This document shows, one piece after another, positions 18,717 to 28,339 of a stretch of 64,000 bases of DNA. Position 1 is the first letter of the stretch. Every line of letters starts with the position of its first letter. The stretch lies in contig CAWDAN010000001.1 in assembly GCA_963800335.1 (NCBI GenBank), forward strand, positions 124,001-188,000. The letters run 5' to 3'. The notes under the pieces are model-generated. The model was not told where the DNA came from, made no database searches, and was given only the letters and a program-made list of their open reading frames with translations. The stretch is from Flavisphingopyxis sp963800335. GTDB lineage: Bacteria > Pseudomonadota > Alphaproteobacteria > Sphingomonadales > Sphingomonadaceae. Position numbers and translations under genes: made by a program.

Positions 18717-18747
18717 GGGGCCCCGGCACCGATTGTGCCGAGGCCCC
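18717..18747. terminator. Strong hairpin after the TonB receptor gene
   Basis: A 13-bp stem with one mismatch (GGGGCCCCGGCAC / GTGCCGAGGCCCC) closes a 5-nt CGATT loop. It sits 20 bp past the TonB receptor stop. No clear T-run follows on either strand, so termination efficiency is uncertain. Confidence 0.5.
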
Positions 18748-18767
18748 CGTTCGCGTGATTGGCGGAT

Positions 18768-21525
18768 TTAGAACTTGCCGCGGAGCGTCAGGCCGTAGGT
18801 CCGCGGTTCGGCGAGGTAGGCAGAGAATATCTGCCGACCGCCCGGGAACTGTGGGTCGGAATAGGCTGCGGTCGTGCCGCCTTCCTGGAATGGCGAGTTG
18901 AACGCGACCTGGGTATAATCGGTGTTGAACACGTTCTGTGCCCAGACCTCGATGCCCCAGCGCTCGTCGCGTCCGCGCAGGCCGAGGCGCGCGTTGACGA
19001 TGAGATAGCCGTCCTGCGACTTTTGCGGGAACAGGTCCGAACCGGTGTTATAATCGCCGGTCAGGCGGCTATCGACATAGACCAGGCCCGACAGGCCGGT
19101 GTTGCCGATCGCCGGCGTCCAGGTCGCCGAACTCGTAACCGTCCATTTGGGCGCGTTCGAGAGATTCTGACCAGGCAGTTTACGCAGAGCCTGATCGAGC
19201 GGTGCGCCGCTGTCGTTGCCGACCAGCTGATCGCGATATTTGGTATCGGCATAGGTCACGCCCATGCCGACCCGGAAATCGCGCGTCGGAGCGATCGTCG
19301 CTTCGAGTTCGACGCCCTGGGCGAGCACGCCATAACTCACATTGTCCGCCGCGCAGGCGCCGGTCGCCGAAGCATTGACGTTGTAGTTCGCCGAATTGGT
19401 GAACTTGCTCTGGTCGCGGTCGCCGCCGTTCAGGCTATCGGTGCAGCCGTTGATGTTCTGGACGAGGAAGACCGTTCCGTTGAACGTGTTGAGCTGGAAG
19501 TTCTGGAACTCCTGGCGGAACGCGGCGATGTTGAACGAGAATGGCCGGGTGAAATACTTGATCCCGACCTCATAGGCGTTGACGATTTCGGGGTCGAACT
19601 GGAGCCCGCTGACCAGTGCCTGCGCACCGGCCTGACCGCCGAACGGCGCAACCGGGGGCTTGAGCGCCGAACGGTCGAGGTTGAAACCGCCCGCCTTGTA
19701 GCCGCGCGAATAGCTGCCGTAGACCAGCCACTTCGGATCGGGCTTCCACGACACAACAGCGGTGCCGGTGAATTCGTCCTCGTTGCGCTGATCGTTGATC
19801 GACACGCCGTTGAGTTCGGCGGTCGAGTTGCCCTGGCAGCTCAGCCCGACAATGGCGTCGACCGTGGCGGTCAGTGTCGGAATCGCCCGGTAGGGCAACA
19901 GCGCCGCCTGGTTCGCGGTACAGACCGTGTTGTCGTTGCCGAACGTCGCATCGAACTTCTTGCGCTCGTTGGTGTAGCGCAGGCCCAGCGTCACATCGAG
20001 CGTCGGCGTGACGTGGAAGATATTGTGCGTGAACAGCGCCCAGTTGCGGCTGTCCTGCTTGTAGATGTCCTGCGTGCTGCCGAGGTCGCGGAGCGAGTCG
20101 AGCCGGTCGATCGCGCCGTAGAAAACCGGCGACAGCGCCCCAAAGGCGGCCGGTCGTGCGGCCAGGCAGCCCGCTCCCGCTGGGTTATAGAGCGGGGCAA
20201 GGCTGCTGCCCGTGACGAGACGGCAGGTGGCAAAGCGGCCATAGTCTTCGCCGAAGCGCAGATTGTCGCCCACGGTCAGCTTTTCGTCGGCGAAATAGGC
20301 GCCGACCAGCCAGTCGAGACGATCGGCGAAGGCCGCGCCCTGGAGGCGCAGTTCCTGGCTGAAGGTCTTGAACTGGCGGAAGCTCTTGTCGTCGTCGGCG
20401 CGGTAGAGAATGTCGACCGCGCTATAGTCGATGTCGCCGCCCTGCGAGCTCTTGTAGTCGCGATAGGCGGTGATCGAGGTCAACGTCGCGCCACCAAAAT
20501 CGTAGTTGGCTTCGAGGCTGACGCCGCCGTCAGTCGTCTTGCCGCCATAGCTGCGGCCCGGCGAGACATAGATATTGCGGCTGTACGGGTCGTTATAGGC
20601 GGCAGCGGGCTGACCCAGGTCGAGCAGGACGCGGACAATGTTGTTCTGCGCCGGGTCGTTGAGCCCGCCGATCAGCGGATTCTGGTTTCTGGTCAGGTTG
20701 ACTGCACCACAGCATTTTTCGTCGCGCCTGCTGTAATCTCCGATCAGGCGGACGCTGAACGCGTCGGTCGGTTCGAACAGCAACTGGCCGCGAACGAAAT
20801 ATCGGTCGCGGTCGTTGACGTCGGTGTCGTTGATAACGTCATGGTAGAAACCGTCGCGCTTGACGTAGACGCCATCGATCCGTGCGGCGATCGTCTGGCT
20901 CAGCGGGCCGGTGATACTGCCCGCAGCGCGCATGAAATCGTAATTGCCATAGGTCAGCTCGGCATTGCCGCCAAAGGTGAACGACGGCGATTTCGACACG
21001 ATGTTGATCAGGCCGGCCGACGCATTGCGGCCGAACAGCGTGCCTTGCGGCCCGCGCAGGACCTCGATCCGTTCGATCTCGCCGAGTTCGTTGAGACCGA
21101 TGCCCGAACGCGAGCGATAGACGCCGTCGATGAACACCGCGACCGAGCTTTCGAGGCCGGGATTGTCACCGACCGTACCGATGCCGCGGATACGCGCCGA
21201 GCCGTTGGCTTCAGAGCCGGTCGAAGACACGAGCAGCGAAGGCGCCACCTGGTTGAGCTGGCGGATGTCGTTTGCACCGGTATTCTGCAGCGAATCAGCG
21301 GTAATCGCGGTGACCGCGATCGGCACGTCGCTCAGCGGGCTGGCGCGCCGCGTCGCGGTGACGATAATCGATCCGTCGCTCGATGCTTCGTCGGCAGCCT
21401 GCTGGGCCTGTTCCGTCGGCGGTGGCATCTTGGGCAAAAGCCGGGCTGCTTAGCGCAAGTCCGGCGACCGTCAGAAGCAGTGCGGCGCGACGTGCGGACG
21501 CAGCTGTGGTGTGAATCTTGCTCAT
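18768..21525 (-). CDS. TonB-dependent outer-membrane receptor, frameshifted at the signal peptide
   Basis: The mature part is about 880 residues. It has a TonB box-like IIVTATRR, a plug domain (DVPIAVTAI, IRGIGTVGDNPGLE, EVLRGPQGTLFGRNASAG) and a long beta-barrel ending in TLRGKF with a terminal Phe. The signal peptide (MSKIHTTAASARRAALLL to SPAFAQ) lies in another frame; one extra base around 21428-21436 separates the two. The start at 21525 has GGAGAGG about 5 nt upstream. The protein imports a scarce substrate (siderophore, glycan or aromatic) with TonB energy; no neighbouring gene reveals which. Confidence 0.88.
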
Positions 21526-21622
21526 CATACCCTCTCCCATTCGCGCACTGGCGCGCGATTTCTTGTAGCGCGTTTTTGCGCTTTTATTTCGCTGGCGACC
21601 GGCATCGCTGGACCCCATGCAG

Positions 21623-21650
21623 ATTATGAACCCAAATCCACGATTTGCAA
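21623..21650 (-). promoter_or_regulatory. Likely sigma-70-type promoter of the TonB receptor gene
   Basis: On the minus strand, TTGCAA (21650-21645) is followed after 16 nt by CATAAT (21628-21623). This gives a leader of roughly 90 nt before the start at 21525. The region is AT-richer than its surroundings. Confidence 0.45.
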
Positions 21651-21697
21651 CAGAACTGTTGGAAAACCGCCGATTCTGGATGAAAAAACCAGACGGA

Positions 21698-22372
21698 TCA
21701 GGCCATTTCCGTTACGGCATTGGGGAAACACACCAGCCGCCGATCTGTAACGATCATGGCCTCGCTGATACGCCCCGCTACCATTTCTATCGCCGGATCG
21801 AATGCATCCATCCCTCCGGTCAGCGAACCGAACGCGGGAAGGATGAGTTTATCGCCCGCGCGGACGAAGCACGGGCGTGCAACGCGCCGGCCACGCAGCG
21901 TCAGGCGCAGCTTGGGGTGGAAATGGCCCGACAGTTCGGGGCCAGAGGCATCGCGCCGTGCGATGTGGCGCAAGGCCGCATTGCCGAGCCGCCCTTCGGC
22001 ATGGACCGTGCCGCCGAACGCATCGCTCAGCGCGGGATCGTGGTTGCCGACGATCCAGTTGAACGTTACCCGCGCGGCGAGCTTCTCGATCAGGTCGCGA
22101 CCATGGCGCGGCAGGCGCGCCGGGCCCCCGCCGTCATGGAAATTGTCGCCGAGGCACCACAGGGCGCGGGGGTCGAACCGGTCGACCAGGCGCGTGAGCG
22201 TGCTGAGCGTGGCGAAACTGTCATAAGGCGGCAGCATCTGCCCAAGCGCCGCATACCAGCTGGCCTTTTCAAGGTGCAGGTCGGCGACGACCAGGGTCCG
22301 CGTCGCCGGACAGAACAGCGCACCTTCGCGTGTCGCGATCCATTGCTTGCCGTCGAACGAAAGGGGAACCAT
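21698..22372 (-). CDS. pdeM: Ligase-associated DNA damage response phosphoesterase PdeM
   Basis: The 224-residue calcineurin-type metallophosphoesterase has the metal-binding motifs in order: VVADLHLEK (DxH), WCLGDNFHD (GDxxHD-like), IVGNHDP (GNHD) and SGHFHPK (GHxH). The overall pattern and length match PdeM, which is genetically linked to a DNA ligase, the Lhr helicase and an MBL exonuclease in many bacteria. Here lhr and the exonuclease lie 2-6 kb away, separated by two protease genes, and the ligase is 14 kb away. It is predicted to be a cytoplasmic nuclease or phosphodiesterase. Confidence 0.88.
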   Translation of the reverse strand: MVPLSFDGKQWIATREGALFCPATRTLVVADLHLEKASWYAALGQMLPPYDSFATLSTLTRLVDRFDPRALWCLGDNFHDGGGPARLPRHGRDLIEKLAARVTFNWIVGNHDPALSDAFGGTVHAEGRLGNAALRHIARRDASGPELSGHFHPKLRLTLRGRRVARPCFVRAGDKLILPAFGSLTGGMDAFDPAIEMVAGRISEAMIVTDRRLVCFPNAVTEMA

Positions 22373-22420
22373 GGTCCTGCAATGAGCCGGAGCCTTCGAT
22401 TTGGCAAGTCGTAGATGGCG

Positions 22421-23386
22421 CTAGTCGCCAAATCGACGAAGCACGCTCATTGATCGGGGTTGGACGCGCGTATTGGGCATGACAAAGGTAATCTGGTTTT
22501 GCGGGAAATCGATCAATACCCGCTCGAACGCCGCCATCGAGTTCATGCCCATGATCAGTGTCGGCTGGTCGGTAAGCCCCAGGCTTTCGAGGGCCGGCGA
22601 ATCGATGAAAGCGACGGCCAGGTTGCGCAGTGTCGCGTCGCCGATCTTGAGCTCACGGATATAGCCGATCGTCGCGTCCTTGGCATAGCCCGTGACCGCA
22701 ACGATCTTTCGCGATCCAAGGATCGTCACTCCGCCGCGTGTTCGCAGGAGCTTCAACAACCGTGAGTTGCCGACATTTATTTCGGCCCCTGTATCGAGAA
22801 CGGTATAGACGGGATGGCCGGTTGCCTCGGCGCTGACGAGGATGAGCTGGCCTTCCCTCTTGCGCGCATCGACCTTTATCGTCGCGCCGGCATCCCGGTC
22901 GGGAACTGTGCTGTCGCGGTCGACGATCGCCAGGCACTGGCCAAAGTTCTGGATTTCGATTCGCTTGTCGCCAAGGCTGTCGAGGCCAAGGATTCCATCA
23001 GCCCCCATGTTGCGAGATTCCAGAACCGGTGCTCTTTGCGGCCCCGTATCGGTATGACCGATCCGTAGCGGCGGGAGGTCGATCATTTCTACCAGGCGAC
23101 GATCGAGGATCGACACCAGCATCTTCTGCGGCGCTGCGTTCAGGTCGAGTTGTGCGGCCAGTTCCGAAGAAATTACGGTGCGTTGCGACCCGGTATCGAC
23201 GACGAAATGATGGGGCCCGTCGCCGCCGACCATGACCGGTACGGTCATCCGCCGCGATGCCTCGCGGCCGAGCGCGATCGAATCGCTCGTCTCGGCAGTC
23301 CCGATCGCGGTGGCGGTACCGACCGGCGCCGGAACGGGAGCGATCAAAAGCCCAAGGGCGGAAAGCGAAGTCATACAGCCTGGCAT
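22421..23386 (-). CDS. Secreted retropepsin-like aspartic protease, two DTG motifs (copy 2)
   Basis: The 321-residue product has a signal-like N-terminus and two retropepsin-type active-site motifs in one chain: VVDTGSQRT (Asp64) and VLDTGAEIN (Asp198). Each is followed by a GADGILGLD- or LIMGMNSM-type flap/psi-loop segment. One polypeptide could thus form a pseudo-dimeric aspartic protease. A strong Shine-Dalgarno (AAAGGAGG) lies 7-8 nt before the ATG. It is a tandem paralogue of the gene at 23428-24471, 41 bp downstream of it on the same strand. Probably periplasmic; the substrate is unknown. Confidence 0.8.
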   Translation of the reverse strand: MPGCMTSLSALGLLIAPVPAPVGTATAIGTAETSDSIALGREASRRMTVPVMVGGDGPHHFVVDTGSQRTVISSELAAQLDLNAAPQKMLVSILDRRLVEMIDLPPLRIGHTDTGPQRAPVLESRNMGADGILGLDSLGDKRIEIQNFGQCLAIVDRDSTVPDRDAGATIKVDARKREGQLILVSAEATGHPVYTVLDTGAEINVGNSRLLKLLRTRGGVTILGSRKIVAVTGYAKDATIGYIRELKIGDATLRNLAVAFIDSPALESLGLTDQPTLIMGMNSMAAFERVLIDFPQNQITFVMPNTRVQPRSMSVLRRFGD

Positions 23387-23427
23387 GGTGTTTCCTCCTT
23401 TCGCTCGGTGAACACGGTAACCCGGGC

Positions 23428-24471
23428 TCAGATTCGCTCAGCGCCCAACCGGGTGGGCTGGCGTCGTATCGTTTCGCGTTCGGCGCCCTCGGGCATGACG
23501 AACTTGACCTTGCGGCGACGGAAATCGATTTCGACCCGGTCGAACAGCGACAGCGCGTCCATTCCCAGCAATATCGCGGGGCGTTCGCCAAGACCGAGAA
23601 CGTCGAGGGCGTAGCTGTCGGCATAGGCAACCGGCAGGCGCGCGAGAGTGACGTTGCCGATGGTAATTTCGGGGATCGCGTTGGCTTCGGTGGCGACTGC
23701 GGTGCCGCCAACGTCGATCAGACTGGAAGGGGTCCCGGCGGCGGCATCGGTACGGGCCGCCATCAAGCGTTTGAGCGCGAGGTTGCCGATGCTGCTTTGC
23801 GACCCGGTATCGATGACGAGATCGACACGACGGCCCTGGATGCGGGCGTCGGACAGGATCAGCCTGCCATTCTTGCGCTTGGCGGTTACTATAATCGCGT
23901 CTTCGCGGCTCGCGATCCGCATCGGCTTTCCGCGTGACGGCAGGACCATCATTTGTTGCTGGGCAAAATCGAACACGATGACCTTGTCACTGATGCTTTC
24001 GATCCCGATCAGCCCGTCGATTCCCATGTGGCGGCGGGCCAGCGCCGGTGCGACAATGTCGCTAACGGCAAAGCCGCCGTTGGCCAGGTCGTGGATGCGA
24101 TAGCTGTCAGTCACCACCGGTCCCGATACCGTAGCGAGCAACATCGACTGGGCTGCCGGCAGGGTCAGTGAGGCCGCCAGTTCGCGGCTGATGACGGTGC
24201 GTTCAGAGCCGGTATCGATGATGAAGGGCACTGCTGCGGTTCCGTTGATGCTGACCGGAACGGTCATCCGCGCGGTGCGGTCGTAAACGAAGCGTTCCCA
24301 TTCGCTGACCGGTTGTGCGACCGGCTCGGCGGTTGCCGAAGCGTCGACGGGCAGCGGGGCGAGCGGCACCTGCGCGCTGGCAGGTGATGTCAGCGACGCG
24401 AGGCCGGCGGCCAGCGGTAGCGCGATGCGCCCAATCCGGCCGAAGTGTTCGAATAGGCGAGGATGCAGCAT
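23428..24471 (-). CDS. Secreted retropepsin-like aspartic protease, two DTG motifs (copy 1)
   Basis: The 347-residue product has a signal peptide (hydrophobic about residues 15-33, cleavage near SPASAQ) and two active-site motifs: IIDTGSERT (Asp86) and VIDTGSQSS (Asp221). GIDGLIGIES and LLGMDALSLFDRV follow at equivalent positions. It is the first gene of a two-gene tandem duplication. A near-consensus AAAGGAGG precedes the ATG by 5 nt. Such double-DTG retropepsin-like proteins are widespread but poorly characterised. The pair sits between pdeM and lhr, all on the minus strand. Confidence 0.8.
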   Translation of the reverse strand: MLHPRLFEHFGRIGRIALPLAAGLASLTSPASAQVPLAPLPVDASATAEPVAQPVSEWERFVYDRTARMTVPVSINGTAAVPFIIDTGSERTVISRELAASLTLPAAQSMLLATVSGPVVTDSYRIHDLANGGFAVSDIVAPALARRHMGIDGLIGIESISDKVIVFDFAQQQMMVLPSRGKPMRIASREDAIIVTAKRKNGRLILSDARIQGRRVDLVIDTGSQSSIGNLALKRLMAARTDAAAGTPSSLIDVGGTAVATEANAIPEITIGNVTLARLPVAYADSYALDVLGLGERPAILLGMDALSLFDRVEIDFRRRKVKFVMPEGAERETIRRQPTRLGAERI

Positions 24472-24566
24472 GGCAGCCTCCTTTCACACTGCTACGATCC
24501 TACGCCTTTGAAGCGTTTTAGGCAAGCAATACACGCGTTGCACGAAATGATCGGTCCTGCGAGGAG

Positions 24567-27017
24567 CTATCCGCCTTGCATTGCTTCGCGAACGATCGTT
24601 TCGGCTTCTTCGAGCAGCGCGTCGTCGGCGGCGCCGCGCGCGACGCTTTCCTTGCCGATCATGATCAGAGCGGGCACCGCGAGCGGGCTGACCCGGTCGA
24701 GCGTCACATGCAGCATCGTGTCGGCGGCGCGATCGAGCAGGTCGCCGAGCCGCCCGACATCGGTCAGGCGGCGGCGCGCATCGGCCCATGCCGCCTTCAT
24801 CAACAAATGGTCAGGCTCGTATTTGCGCAGCACGTCGTAAATCAGGTCGGTCGAAAACGTCACCTGCTTGCCCGATTTGCGCCGGCCGGGATGATGGCGC
24901 TCGACGAGACCGCCGATCACCGCGACCTCGCGAAACGCGCGCTTGAGCAGCGACGATCCTTCGACCCATTCGACGAACTCGTCGGCCAGGATGTCGGCCG
25001 AAAACAGGCTGGCTGGGTCCTCGACGGGTTCGAGCCCGTAGCAGACCAGCGCATAGTCTGATGCCTGGAAGCCGAGCGGTTGCAGGCCGCGCGCCTCCAT
25101 CCGCTTGGTCAGCAACATGCCGAGCGACTGGTGCGCGTTCCACCCCTCGAACGGATAGGCGACCATGTAATGGCGCCCGTCGCGCGGAAAGGTCTCGACG
25201 AGCAGCTGGCCCGGTTGCGGCAGCAGCGAGCGGCGGTCCTGCGCCTCGAGCCACTCGCGGACCTCGTCGGGAAAGCGAGGCCATTCGGCCTTGTCGCACA
25301 GGAAATTGCGTACGCGCGTTGCAAGGTTGGTGGTCATCGCCATGCGTGCGCCGACATAGGTCGGAATGCGCGCATTGCGGCTTGTCGCACGCACCAGAAG
25401 ATCTGTGTCCTTGATGCTGATCACCTCGAGGCTCAGCCCCGAGAAGAAGAAGGTGTCACCCGCCGACAGGGTGCTGGCGAAGAATTCCTCGACCGTGCCG
25501 AGCTTGCGACCGTTCTTGAAACGCACGTCGAGCAAGGGCGCATCGACGATGATCCCCGCGTTCATCCGGTGCTGCGTGACGAAGCGCGGATGGCTGACAC
25601 GCCAGACCGGGCTGCCGTCGTCGTCGGTCCCGTCGGGGGCGAGCCGGCGGAAGCGGTCATAGGCCTTGAGCGCATAGCCGCCGTCGCGGATGAAGCCGAG
25701 GACGCGGCCGAAAAGTTCTGCGTCGATCGCCGAATAGGGCGTCGCCGAGCGGACCTCGTCGAGCATCGCGCCTTGCGAAAATGGCGCAGCGCACGCGCAC
25801 GCCATGATGTGCTGGGCGAGGACATCGAGCGCGCCGGGGTGGAAATCGTCGGGATCGCGTTCGCCCGCCTCGACCGCGTCCAGTGCCGCGCGCGCCTCGA
25901 GATATTCGAAACGGTTGCCCGGGACGACGAGCGCTTTCGAGGCTTCGTCGAGCCGGTGGTTGGCGCGGCCGATCCGCTGCAGCAGCCGGCTCGATCCCTT
26001 GGGCGCGCCCATCTGGACGACGAGGTCGACATCGCCCCAGTCGACGCCGAGGTCGAGACTCGCGGTGGCGACGAGCCCGCGCAGGGCGCCGCGCGCCATC
26101 GCCGCCTCGACCTTGCGTCGTGCCTCGCGGCTCAGGCTGCCGTGATGGATGCCGATCGGCAGGTTACCCTCGTTCTCCTTCCACAGTTGCTGGAATATCA
26201 GCTCGGCTAGACTGCGCGTGTTGCAGAACACCAGCGTCGTACGGTTCTGCTCGATCAGGCGCATTACGGGCGCGGCGGCATAGCTGCCCGAATGGCCCGA
26301 CCACGGGACATGGACGACACCGTTCTCCTCGCTCGGCAACAGGATCGCGATGTCGGGCGCGGCGCCTGCTTCGCCTGGGACCAACCGGACGCTGTCGATA
26401 TCGCCATAGGGCGCGAGCCAGGCGCGATAGGCGTCGGGATCGGCGATCGTCGCGCTCAATCCTACGCGGCGCAGCCCCGGCGCGATCCGCTGCAACCGCG
26501 CGAGCGACAGGCTGAGCAGGTCGCCGCGCTTGCCGCTGGCAAAGGCGTGGATCTCGTCGACGATCACGGTCTTTAGCCCTGCGAACAGCACCAGGCTGTC
26601 GGGATGCGAGAGGAGCAGGCTGAGGCTTTCGGGCGTCGTGTTGAGGATGTGCGGCGGGTTCGACTTCTGCCGTGCCTTGCGGTCGGCGGGTGTATCGCCG
26701 CTGCGCGCCTCGACGCGGATCGGCAGCCCCATCTCCTCGATCGGCGTCAGCAGGTTGCGCTGCACGTCGACCGCGAGCGCCTTCAATGGCGAGATGTAGA
26801 GCGTGTGCAGGCCAGCGGCGGGTTCGGCCTGCGACAGCTCGATCAGGCTCGGCAGGAACCCCGCCAGCGTCTTGCCCGCGCCGGTTGCCGCGACGAGCAG
26901 CGCATTCTCGCCCGCCTGCGCCGCCGCGAGCATTCCCGCCTGGTGATCGCGCAGCCGCCAGCCGCGCGCCGCGAACCAGTCGGCAAAGCGTTGCGGTAGG
27001 GGGGATTTTTCGCTCAC
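24567..27017 (-). CDS. Ligase-associated DEXH-box helicase (Lhr core)
   Basis: The 816-residue product starts at a GTG (MSEKSPLPQRFADWF). The frame is open for another 1 kb upstream, but that part is antisense to the exonuclease gene. Superfamily 2 motifs: Walker A AATGAGKT (Lys49), DEIH (154-157), SATIAD (motif III), and motif VI as QRIGRANHR. The C-terminal half has the Lhr-core winged-helix and beta-barrel region. Lhr-core proteins are 3'-5' helicases/translocases paired with an MBL exonuclease, PdeM and an ATP ligase in DNA repair. Here the exonuclease starts 18 bp away in the opposite direction. Confidence 0.93.
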   Translation of the reverse strand: MSEKSPLPQRFADWFAARGWRLRDHQAGMLAAAQAGENALLVAATGAGKTLAGFLPSLIELSQAEPAAGLHTLYISPLKALAVDVQRNLLTPIEEMGLPIRVEARSGDTPADRKARQKSNPPHILNTTPESLSLLLSHPDSLVLFAGLKTVIVDEIHAFASGKRGDLLSLSLARLQRIAPGLRRVGLSATIADPDAYRAWLAPYGDIDSVRLVPGEAGAAPDIAILLPSEENGVVHVPWSGHSGSYAAAPVMRLIEQNRTTLVFCNTRSLAELIFQQLWKENEGNLPIGIHHGSLSREARRKVEAAMARGALRGLVATASLDLGVDWGDVDLVVQMGAPKGSSRLLQRIGRANHRLDEASKALVVPGNRFEYLEARAALDAVEAGERDPDDFHPGALDVLAQHIMACACAAPFSQGAMLDEVRSATPYSAIDAELFGRVLGFIRDGGYALKAYDRFRRLAPDGTDDDGSPVWRVSHPRFVTQHRMNAGIIVDAPLLDVRFKNGRKLGTVEEFFASTLSAGDTFFFSGLSLEVISIKDTDLLVRATSRNARIPTYVGARMAMTTNLATRVRNFLCDKAEWPRFPDEVREWLEAQDRRSLLPQPGQLLVETFPRDGRHYMVAYPFEGWNAHQSLGMLLTKRMEARGLQPLGFQASDYALVCYGLEPVEDPASLFSADILADEFVEWVEGSSLLKRAFREVAVIGGLVERHHPGRRKSGKQVTFSTDLIYDVLRKYEPDHLLMKAAWADARRRLTDVGRLGDLLDRAADTMLHVTLDRVSPLAVPALIMIGKESVARGAADDALLEEAETIVREAMQGG

Positions 27018-27035
27018 AGTGCCTATATGGGGGCG

Positions 27036-28037
27036 ATGGCGAAACTGGCGCAATGGGTCGAGGCGCGACCCGAAGGCATTTATCTCCCGACAATCGACGC
27101 GTGGATCGATCCGTCGCGCCCGGTCGACCGCGCGCTGGTCACGCACGGCCATGCCGATCATGCGCGCGGCGGTCATGATGAGGTCTGGGCGACGCCCGAG
27201 ACGCTCGCGATCATGGGCGTGCGCTACGGCGACGCGCATCGCGGGCACGCGATGGCGTACCGCGAGACGATCACGATCGGCGATATCGCGGTGACCTATT
27301 ATCCCGCCGGCCATGTCCTGGGATCGGCGCAGATCCTGCTCGAAAAGGACAATGTCCGCGTCGTTGCGTCGGGCGATTACAAGCGCCGCCCCGACCCGAC
27401 CTGCGCCTTGTTCGAGCCGGTGGCGTGCGATGTCTTCATTACCGAGGCGACCTTCGGCCTGCCGGTTTTTCGCCATCCCGATACGCCCAGCGAGATCGCC
27501 AAGCTGACCGATGCGATCGCTGCCGAACCCGACCGCTGCGTCCTCGTCGGCGCCTATGCGCTCGGCAAGGCACAGCGCGTCATCATGGAACTGCGCGCCG
27601 CGGGTTATGACGCTCCGCTCTATATCCACGGCGCGCTGCAGCGCTTGTGCGATCTCTATCGCGATTTCGGTGTCGAACTCGGCGAGCTGCGGCTCGTCGC
27701 CGATACGCCCAAGGACGATATGAAGGGGGCAATCGTGCTGTGCCCGCCGGGCGCGCTCAACGACCGCTGGTCGCGGCGGCTGCCCGATCCGATCACCGCG
27801 ATGGCGTCGGGCTGGATGCGCGTCCGCCAGCGCGCGCGGCAACGCAATGTCGAACTGCCGTTGATCCTTTCGGACCATGCCGACTGGGACGAGCTGACCT
27901 CGACGCTGCTCGAAATCCGCCCGCAGGAAGTGTGGGTGACCCACGGGCGCGAGGATGCGCTGGTCCACTGGTGCATGACGCGCCAGATCAAGGCGGTGCC
28001 GCTCCACCTCGCGCATTACGAGGATGAGGACGACTAG
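27036..28037 (+). CDS. Ligase-associated metallo-beta-lactamase-fold exonuclease
   Basis: The product is about 333 residues (ATG 27036; 27027 is an alternative adding three residues). The MBL signature HxHxDH is present as HGHADH, followed by AGHVLGSAQI, the ASGDYKRR metal-site Asp, the beta-CASP-like region and SDHADWDEL near the C-terminus. The family (called Lhr-associated or mRNA 3'-end processing-like exonuclease) works with Lhr in DNA repair. It diverges from lhr with start codons only 18 bp apart and is followed by a glutaredoxin gene 35 bp downstream. Confidence 0.92.
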   Translation: MAKLAQWVEARPEGIYLPTIDAWIDPSRPVDRALVTHGHADHARGGHDEVWATPETLAIMGVRYGDAHRGHAMAYRETITIGDIAVTYYPAGHVLGSAQILLEKDNVRVVASGDYKRRPDPTCALFEPVACDVFITEATFGLPVFRHPDTPSEIAKLTDAIAAEPDRCVLVGAYALGKAQRVIMELRAAGYDAPLYIHGALQRLCDLYRDFGVELGELRLVADTPKDDMKGAIVLCPPGALNDRWSRRLPDPITAMASGWMRVRQRARQRNVELPLILSDHADWDELTSTLLEIRPQEVWVTHGREDALVHWCMTRQIKAVPLHLAHYEDEDD

Positions 28038-28072
28038 GCGGAACCGCGCGCGGCGGCGATTGTTGGACCGAG

Positions 28073-28339
28073 ATGACCGACATGACCGAAAGCCAGACCC
28101 AGTCCGCCACGCTTTATCGCATGATCCTGCCCGACCACACCTGCCCGTTCGGCGTGCAGGCGCTCGCGCTGCTCGAGGAAAAGGGCTTCGAGGTCGACGA
28201 CCGCATCCTGGCGACGCGCGAGGAAACCGACGTCTTCATGGCCGAGCATGGGCTTGAAACGACCCCGCTGATCGTCATCGGCGACGAGGAAATCGGCGGC
28301 TATGACGACTTGCGCCGCCATCTCGATACGCGGATCTAG
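28073..28339 (+). CDS. Glutaredoxin-like protein with a single-Cys CPFG site
   Basis: The 88-residue thioredoxin-fold protein has the glutaredoxin pattern: TLYRMILPDHTCPFGVQALALLEE, the cis-proline segment TTPLIVIGDEEIGGYDDL and a short C-terminal helix. The active site reads CPFG, so the second Cys of CPYC is missing and any redox function must be monothiol. The start may instead be the ATG at 28082. Its stop codon overlaps by two bases the stop of the convergent DUF3147 gene. It may be transcribed with the exonuclease gene. Confidence 0.8.
   Translation: MTDMTESQTQSATLYRMILPDHTCPFGVQALALLEEKGFEVDDRILATREETDVFMAEHGLETTPLIVIGDEEIGGYDDLRRHLDTRI

Noticed and set aside
21428..21525. Phase-variable switching of the TonB receptor by its frameshift
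   Set aside because: There is no repeat tract at the site and nine similar indels occur in housekeeping genes, so sequencing error is simpler.
18759..21629. A 956-residue open frame on the plus strand across the TonB receptor gene
   Set aside because: It is the GC-driven antisense shadow of the receptor; its sequence is Arg/Glu/Val-rich with no domain, while the minus strand has an unmistakable plug and barrel.
27018..28016. A 1-kb N-terminal extension of the Lhr helicase frame
   Set aside because: That stretch is antisense to the exonuclease with intact MBL motifs; the GTG at 27017 gives the normal Lhr start.
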